DNA of 64,000 nt from Scalesia atractyloides (taxonomy: Eukaryota; Streptophyta; Magnoliopsida; Asterales; Asteraceae). The stretch lies in NCBI GenBank assembly GCA_947069175.1, contig CAMTDV010000012.1, forward strand, positions 39,898,341 through 39,962,340. Direction: 5' to 3'. Position 1 is the first letter of the stretch. Each line of letters opens with the position of its first letter. The notes beneath the pieces were generated by a model. The model did no database searches and was not told the DNA's origin. It saw only the letters and a program-made list of their open reading frames with translations. The position numbers were made by a program, and so were the translations under genes. Positions 57,971 through 64,000 of the stretch are shown here, in pieces.

Positions 57971-59214
57971 ATTTGGGAAAATACAAAAAAATTAAAAAGT
58001 CAAAAAGAGTTTTTGTGTTAAAGAGGAAATCATATTATTCAAATACGACTATCACAGTATGCTAAAGATATGAATGTTTAAAAAAGGTAATTAAGCAGAT
58101 CGTTGTTTCGATATGCCAACAAGCTTCACACGCTTAGTAAATATTTTTTCTAGATATAAACATAAAAGAAAAACTGAGTAACTTGTGGGTCGACATCTCT
58201 CAGATATATGGACTTAGTACTCCGAAATTTCATTTGAGAGAATTTCAGATTCTGAGATACTAGTTCTTTATATTTAATCAATATCTGGGGTAATATCCAA
58301 GTTCTTCTGATTTTGCGGAAGCAATGGCCTAGAACTTGTATAATACTTTTCGTATTATTCGCCGACAAAAGCTGCATAAAAAATGAATATGTCATAAATA
58401 TTTATGACATCTTCAGTTCAAAAGATTCCTGAATGGAACACCACCTAAAGTCGAGCCTTCATCTCTTTGTCTGTATGGAAATACTAACCTGAGCTCTCAA
58501 GGTCTCGCAATTCACCCCATTTACAGATATCATTAGATATATTCATCTGTGAAATGAAATTCTAGGAATCTCGATACGGAGTATATTCTTAGATTGGGAA
58601 ACACAGTTACTTCATGTTCCTTAATATTACCTAACATATCTTCAAAAATTGAGAAACGTGAAGCGGTTTAAAAGGATAAATATATTGGAAATCTAAGTAA
58701 ATCTGTTTAAGAACTTAAAGATAACTACCAAGATCAATGGTACTTGTGATATGTTTAAATATCTGATATGATAATCTAAAAACACTAAACTCAAAAAATA
58801 TGTGTGTAAATACATCATTATTTGTTTCTTTCTTTTTAGAAAAATCCCAAAAATATTTTTAGTTTCCTTTTAGCATTTTATCTTAGATTCATGTCTACCG
58901 ATGATGAAACTATTGTTAGTCCAAATCATAGCGACAATCATTGCTGGGGAAGGCTGAATATTCATGGGTTGGGAGCTAATAAAAAGGGAGATTTTACCTG
59001 AACATCAACAAAGTTCATTATGTTGAAACTTACATTTCAAAATAAATTTGTTTTTGTCAAGTATCGGTCAATCAACGTCTTAACTTGGACTTGGTAGGAA
59101 ATCAGTTATCCAGGGTCATTAACTTGAATTGGTTACTGAGTGGGTTTTAAACATATAAAATATCACGAAAAATAAAATTCAAAAAGTTACACAAGTGTGG
59201 TGATGTGAGTAACT
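57971..59214 (+). other. E8 pol-ORF3 spacer
   Basis: No conserved coding. It is similar to the E2 spacer: GCCAACAAGCTTCACACGCT (58112), CAGATTCTGAGATACTAGTT (58246) and GGGTCATTAACTTG (59114) all have near matches there. Weak similarity to E5 as well. Confidence 0.65.
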
Positions 59215-59935
59215 GACTCGTACGAGTGACATAAGTTATCATTCGCACGAGCCATCGCTGGTACGAGTGACTACTGAATGTTTATATAAGGGGAACTCAT
59301 TCGCACGAGTCACACTATTGACTCGTGCGTATTGAGAGAGAACTTTGTGCGAACCAGTTCTATACACTTCTTTTTCTTGATCTTTGTGTGTATCTATACA
59401 TTGGGGAGGTTGGTTTGCACACCTCTTGCAATGGGAAGGTACTAATGCTCGTTTTAAGCCGTTATAATGCCAAAATTGGACCAAATGGACATAAAACATA
59501 GATTTAGGAAAATTGTACCGGTAAAACATAAAATTGAATTTAAAAACGTTAAAATCAGCCTAATTAAGCTATATATCAACATTCAGTTTGTTAAAATTTA
59601 CCCGTTTTAATTTTGGTTTAACTAGGTGTTATTTTGGTACAGTTTACAACTCGTATGAATTCTCACTCGACAAACAAATTTCAAAAGTGTTACTACCATT
59701 TTCACTCGTACGAGTGAAGTATTCATACGAGTAAGATCCTTGAACGTTTAATTCTTATATGATTCGTACAAAGCATCATTCGTACGAAGGAGTTTGGTCA
59801 AAATTCTTTAAAATTTGCCAAGTGTTTTGGTCATTCGTACGAAGTAGTGACTCGTACGAGTTATGTCTTGACACAAACTTCAAGTTGTCTAAGTATTTGA
59901 CTCGTACGAACGGTCATTCGTACGAGTGGCTCAGA
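59215..59935 (+). repeat. Palindrome clusters upstream of E8 ORF3
   Basis: Two groups (59215-59335 and 59697-59935) with more than ten CTCGTACGAG, TTCGTACGAA or CTCGTGCG variants, ending about 50 bp before a possible 3' splice site at 59985-59986. Confidence 0.87.
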
Positions 59936-59986
59936 GATAGAATTTTTTAAAAAATTCTAAGTGTTTGAAATTTCTTTTGCTTTCAG

Positions 59987-62900
59987 ATCAAGAAATCATC
60001 TTTTTCGCCATTTCATAATGTCTGTTGTCTTCTAGATGATTCTATTCCAGAAATCGCTGCATATCGAGAAGTACTAGATTTTTTGAGCAGAATTCCAATT
60101 ACGAAAGCGCTTACAGATCATCATACAACGTGTAGATCTCACAGAGATTTTTCGGGAATATGGCTAAGTATGATGAAGAGGATAATGTGATTTTATCAGT
60201 AGTCCGTATCAACAACGAGGATATCAGGTTAAGATTACCAAAGATCTGATCATAATAATGCTGGATTTCAAAGATCACGAGGACGACCCCACTGGTTTCT
60301 CTGAATATATGGTGAAGGGGTGTTTTTATCGTATGGGTTATGTTGGGTTCGTAAATGCTGCACCGTTTAAGAAGGCTAACCTGAGTGCTCCGTTTAGATA
60401 TATCGCACATTGTGTTATACATGCACTTAGTCATCACAAAGGAGGATTTGATGACTTAGTTGGCTACCAGATGTGCATGATCACCACACTCGTTCTGAAC
60501 TTGTCGTACAACTTCTCAAAGCGATCTTTACGCAGATGGTCTAAAACACACAGAGAGAGAGAAGTTCTTGCAGTACCCACGTTTCATTCAAATGCTGCTT
60601 GATCATTTGCATCCAAACCTGAAGAAAAAGAAAGACGATGTGTTGAAGTTAGAGCAATGTCTCAACCTTGAAAAGATAAAATTGAATCTCAAGACTTTCC
60701 CCAACGCTAAACCAGTGTTCGGAACAATTGTTGACAAAGATTATATAGCTCCGTCACAGGGAAAGTGGAGAAAAGAAGATAGTGGAGACGAGAGTGAAGA
60801 GCTTACAGCGTTAGATGGTTTTATTGCGAAGAGAAGCACATGGTTTTTAAGAAGGGGTTAATGGGACAAAAAGAAAACCAACATCCACATCTTACTCATC
60901 TGTCCCTCCAAAGAAGTAGAAAGCAGCCGAGAGCTCTAGACTAATCGATGAAATAGAGCGGAAGAGAAAATAGAAGCTATGACTGCTGATATAGAGAGAC
61001 AAGCGTTCAACGTTCAAGAAAAGGTGACTAAAGAAGCGTCGTCTTTTAGCACTGACTCTGAAGATAGGCAGCGGGTGAGAAAGAAAGAGAAAAGGAGCGT
61101 GAATGTGAATGACAAGCAGAGCTCAAACGCAAAGCCGAAGAGAAGAAAAGAAAAGCGTCAGGTGAAGATGACTCGACATATGTTCCTTCGCATTCAGATA
61201 GCGATACTCTTGTACGAAGAGCTCCAAAGAAACCTTCCGAAGACTTAAAGGATCAGTAGTTAGAAGCTCGGATTCTCTGTTAGCCAAATCAAAGAGAAAG
61301 GTACAAAAGAAGACGGTGGATGAAGAGAATGTTCAGTCGTCTCCACAAACACCACCATCACCAGCTCATCAGCAAAAACCACAGCAACCACCATCGCACC
61401 ACCGCAGCCGACACCGCAACCACCACTGCAGCCGACATCACAACCACCACTGCATCCTTCACATCGCAACCCCATTTTGACTTTGATTTTGATTTTGGTG
61501 ACATACCTGGGGTGAAGAATTTTCTGTTGATATGTTTAATGATGCTCGTGTGGAGGAGTTAAAGAAACAAGTTGCGCTAAACAACGTTAGAATTGCTGAA
61601 CTTCAGGAGCAGCTCACTGTATAAAGGCAGAAAATAAGCAGCTTGAAGTTATGATTGTTAGTATTGTATCCGAAAATGATCGCTTGAGGATTCGAATGGC
61701 CGAATACGAAGAAGAACGTCTCAGGACCATAGAAAGATGTACTTATTTGAGATGATACTTACTAAGAGCTGGAATTGATATGCGCTGAGATTGAAGATCG
61801 CGAGCTGAAGCAAGAGAATGAGTTGCTGAGCACGAACGCCTTGTGAAAGAAATATCTGAAGCTCAAGGCAAAGGCAAAGAGAAAGTAGGTGAGGAACCTG
61901 TGAATGTTACAACTGAGCCGAAGCTGAATCTGCACCAGTTATTTCGGATTTGGTGGTGTATTCGAGTTCGAAGAAGTTTTTATTGGTGGGTAAGCCTCGA
62001 GATGTTGATATTGATATGTCGAATCTTACAGCAAAGCATCGAGAATGGCTGAACAAGAGAAAGATGAAGAAAGAGATAGAGGCTGAAATCAAAGAGTTTG
62101 ATGCTGAGAAAGAAGCTGGAGATTTAGATGATTTTGATGATGTATTTTCTAATAAGTCGGATGACGATAACGATGTTGGTGATGATAATGTAGGTGGAAC
62201 GGGTGTCCGTGTAACAGAGTCTATTTTAAATGATGATATTGACTTTTTTGTGTACTTGGATGACTCAACAAATCAAGTAAACCAGGCTAGTGATAAGGGA
62301 AGATCTGAAGGCCCTATTGATGCTTAGCAGGCAGGAATTCTCAAAGTAATGATAAATCTATTGTTTTTATCGTGCCAAAGCCGAAGATTTTATATCTTGA
62401 GCATGATGTAGAAGAAGGTGAGTTCGTTCACATCTATTCTAAAGAGGAAATTGCTAAGATGTTGGTAGTGGACGAAAACAAATTTGCGTTTGATTTCGAA
62501 GAGGAGCTCAATGATATTAGTGCTTTCGAGATAGCCGATTATGTCTTCGAGCATGTGTCTGACGCACAAGACTATGATAAACTTGTCGTAGAGGATGATT
62601 CTTATGAAGATGATACTAATATTACCGATAAGGTTACAAATGACTCTCCAACCTTTAGGGATTTGTTTGCAGCCGAGAGCGATGATCTTTTGAAGAGAAA
62701 AGTAGAGGAGGCTGCTAAATAAGGAACCATTCCTCAACAACTATCTGCTACAGAAATTGCTGAAATGAGGAAGAAATGGTTCAGAGTTACACCAGCTTAG
62801 CTTTCTTTATGCGTACGCATATATTTCTTTGGGAGACATTGATTAGCTGGGGCATGGATTGAGGAGCTTAACGTTTATGCTATTAAAAGGGAGTTTGTGA

Positions 62901-63815
62901 TTCAGTATTTCGAAACTTGAGCGATATCAAGTCCCTGCTGTACTGGGATATAATAGAGCTCGTTCAAACAAAGATGATAAATCTGAAGATGAAGTTTCAT
63001 GATCAACGGCTGTGGAAATTGATTAAGCTTGAAGCTACGCATGGTTTTAAATACTGGAAGCCGCATTTTCTGAAGCAAATTACGAAGATGGATCCGGTTA
63101 CTCAAGAGAAAGATGTGACGCTAATCGTAAAGAGGCCGAAAGTGATGAAGAATATGCCTCTTATCAGGATGGAACACAAACTTTCACAAAATCTTCAAAT
63201 GGTGGCACTACGATTCGAGCACAGGTGAAGCAGTTATATGTGTGCACCAGATGATGATTCATGGAAGATCACAGAGGAGCTGACCGAAGCCGTCATTGCA
63301 CACAAACGCATATATGGGTTGTGGCATGGCATTCGAGTACTAGACCCGATGTGGCTAGTCAACTGTTGTAAGAAAGATATTGAATGCTTGTGCTACAGCA
63401 AGATCAACTTTGAAGAGAGAGATAAAGAACAAGCACTCCAGTTTCAAAAATAGTTAATGTTTGTTTTGCCAATGATGTTCATTCAGGAACGGCTTGGAAT
63501 ACTTCATGGAGGAAACTGGAGAAGATTGAGCAAAGGAAGAAAGATAAGAGGGAAGAGCGAATTGCAGAGCAAACGCGAATTGCTTCGCTAAGAAGTTTTC
63601 GGTTTGGCAATACAGTTAACCGACCTCCTCCTACAGATAGACACGAATTACTTCTGAGGAGCGAAGCTGAAGCGTTTCTTTGGTTGATAAACATCAGATC
63701 TTTTGAAGTTTTTGAAGACTATCCAAGACTGTGGCAATATCCAAGGGGGAGTTTGTTGGTGCATAATGTCTATTGCCTACGTCTAGGATATGTCGTGTAT
63801 GTATATAACGCTTAG
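59987..63815 (+). pseudogene. E8 ORF3: long extra Sirevirus protein, broken
   Basis: It begins near CLLDDSIPEIAAYREVLDFL (60022 on), then RIPITKALTD, LDFKDHEDDPTGF, GCFYRMGYVGFVNAAPFKKA, HALSHHKGGFDDLVGYQMCM and PRFIQMLLDHLHPNL (to 60640). The middle is charged and Lys-rich (60979-61248) with a Pro/Gln/Thr linker (61330-61470) and coiled coil. The acidic C-terminal third has FLLVGKPRDVDIDMSNLTAK, LEHDVEEGEFVHIYSKEEI, WKLIKLEATHGFKYWKPHF, RVLDPMWLVNCCKKDI and EDYPRLWQYPRGSLLVHNVY. This last piece crosses the polypurine tract and stops at 63813-63815 within the LTR. No signal peptide or membrane helix. Homologous in order to E2 ORF3; function unknown. Confidence 0.75.
63743..63753 (+). promoter_or_regulatory. 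E8 polypurine tract
   Basis: AAGGGGGAGTT, directly before the LTR start TGTTGGTGCA. Confidence 0.87.
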
Positions 63816-64000
63816 AACGTCAGATTGTAAATGTTTATATTTGTTTTATTTTTTTTGTTGTTGACTCGTACGAGTGAGTCATGTCACTCGTACAAGTGAC
63901 ACTCTGACACTTACACACTCGCATAGGAGAGTGTGTAACTGAGTGCGAGTGGAGCTTCATACGAGTGACAGAGTGTCACTCATACGAGTCACATGACTCA
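63754..64000 (+). repeat. E8 3' LTR, first 247 bp
   Basis: TGTTGGTGCATAATGTCTAT is the same start as the E2 LTR. It holds CTCGTACGAG palindromes (63863-63990) and the left arm of the 15-bp inverted repeat at 63926-63940. It is cut by the window end. Confidence 0.92.

Larger units (their letters stand above)
49818..64000 (+). mobile_element. E8: long Sirevirus-like copia element, 3' LTR cut by the window end
   Basis: Abnormal palindromic LTR, exact tRNA-Met primer site, palindrome-rich leader, gag, linker, protease, integrase, RT, RNase H, spacer, ORF3, polypurine tract and the first 247 bp of the 3' LTR. All domains are readable, but each has stops or shifts. It lies inside ORF3 of E7; the five bases before it are GAAGG, so a GAAGG copy is expected after its 3' LTR. 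It is close kin of E2 in gene order and sequence. Confidence 0.92.

Noticed and set aside
61320..61562. Separate His/Thr-rich small protein in E8
   Set aside because: It is the Pro/Gln linker of ORF3 read in a shifted frame.
59987..63815. Envelope gene
   Set aside because: The position fits the 'env-like' label for Sireviruses, but no signal peptide, membrane segment or cleavage site could be read.

Overview
The window is plant nuclear DNA built almost entirely from LTR retrotransposons. I see no host gene that I can defend, and no rRNA, tRNA or CRISPR. The structural grammar is plant-specific: initiator-tRNA-Met primer sites, Tekay/Del-type chromoviruses, and Sirevirus (SIRE/Maximus)-type copia elements with an extra reading frame after pol. 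The accessory proteins resemble 'hypothetical proteins' I remember from Asteraceae genomes (lettuce, sunflower, Artemisia group). That family placement rests on memory of protein style, not on a search.

Layout. E1 (1-6633, +) is the 3' part of a Ty3/gypsy chromovirus, ending in a 2.57-kb 3' LTR. 6634-8541 is unassigned repeat-like DNA. E2 (8542-22290, -) is a complete but decayed Sirevirus-like copia element: LTR, leader, gag, PR, IN, RT, RNase H, ORF3, LTR. E3 (22690-43201, -) is a second copia element with an intact ATAAC target duplication; most of its pol is gone, and E4 has jumped into its gag. E4 (26714-40516, +) is a 13.8-kb chromovirus with a perfect CTTTG target duplication, 3.2-3.4-kb LTRs and an additional His/Pro-rich frame before gag. 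E5 (43503-about 44840, -) is the 3' end of another Sirevirus, abutting E6 (about 44841-47268, -), the 5' end of a different one. E7 (about 47269-49817, +) carries RT, RNase H and the start of ORF3. Inside that ORF3 sits E8 (49818 to beyond 64000, +), a long Sirevirus with all protein domains recognisable but frameshifted.

The most striking features are four. (1) The 5' LTR of E8 is a near-perfect 617-bp palindrome: two 265-bp copies of its R-U5 half lie head to head and share an exact outer terminus, so outward TATA boxes face both ways. (2) CpG-centred 10-14 bp palindromes cluster at the same three places (LTR, leader, pol-ORF3 spacer) in E2 and E8, with an LTR cluster also in E5, but each element uses its own version of the motif. 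(3) A long ORF3 protein is shared by E2, E7 and E8; it looks nothing like a membrane envelope, and its frame runs through the polypurine tract into the LTR. (4) E4 has an accessory ORF upstream of gag.

Relative insertion order read from nesting: E3 before E4, and E7 before E8. Every gag-pol here carries stops or frameshifts, so no element looks autonomous now. The longest undamaged frames are the E4 accessory ORF and the E4 RT-RNase H block.
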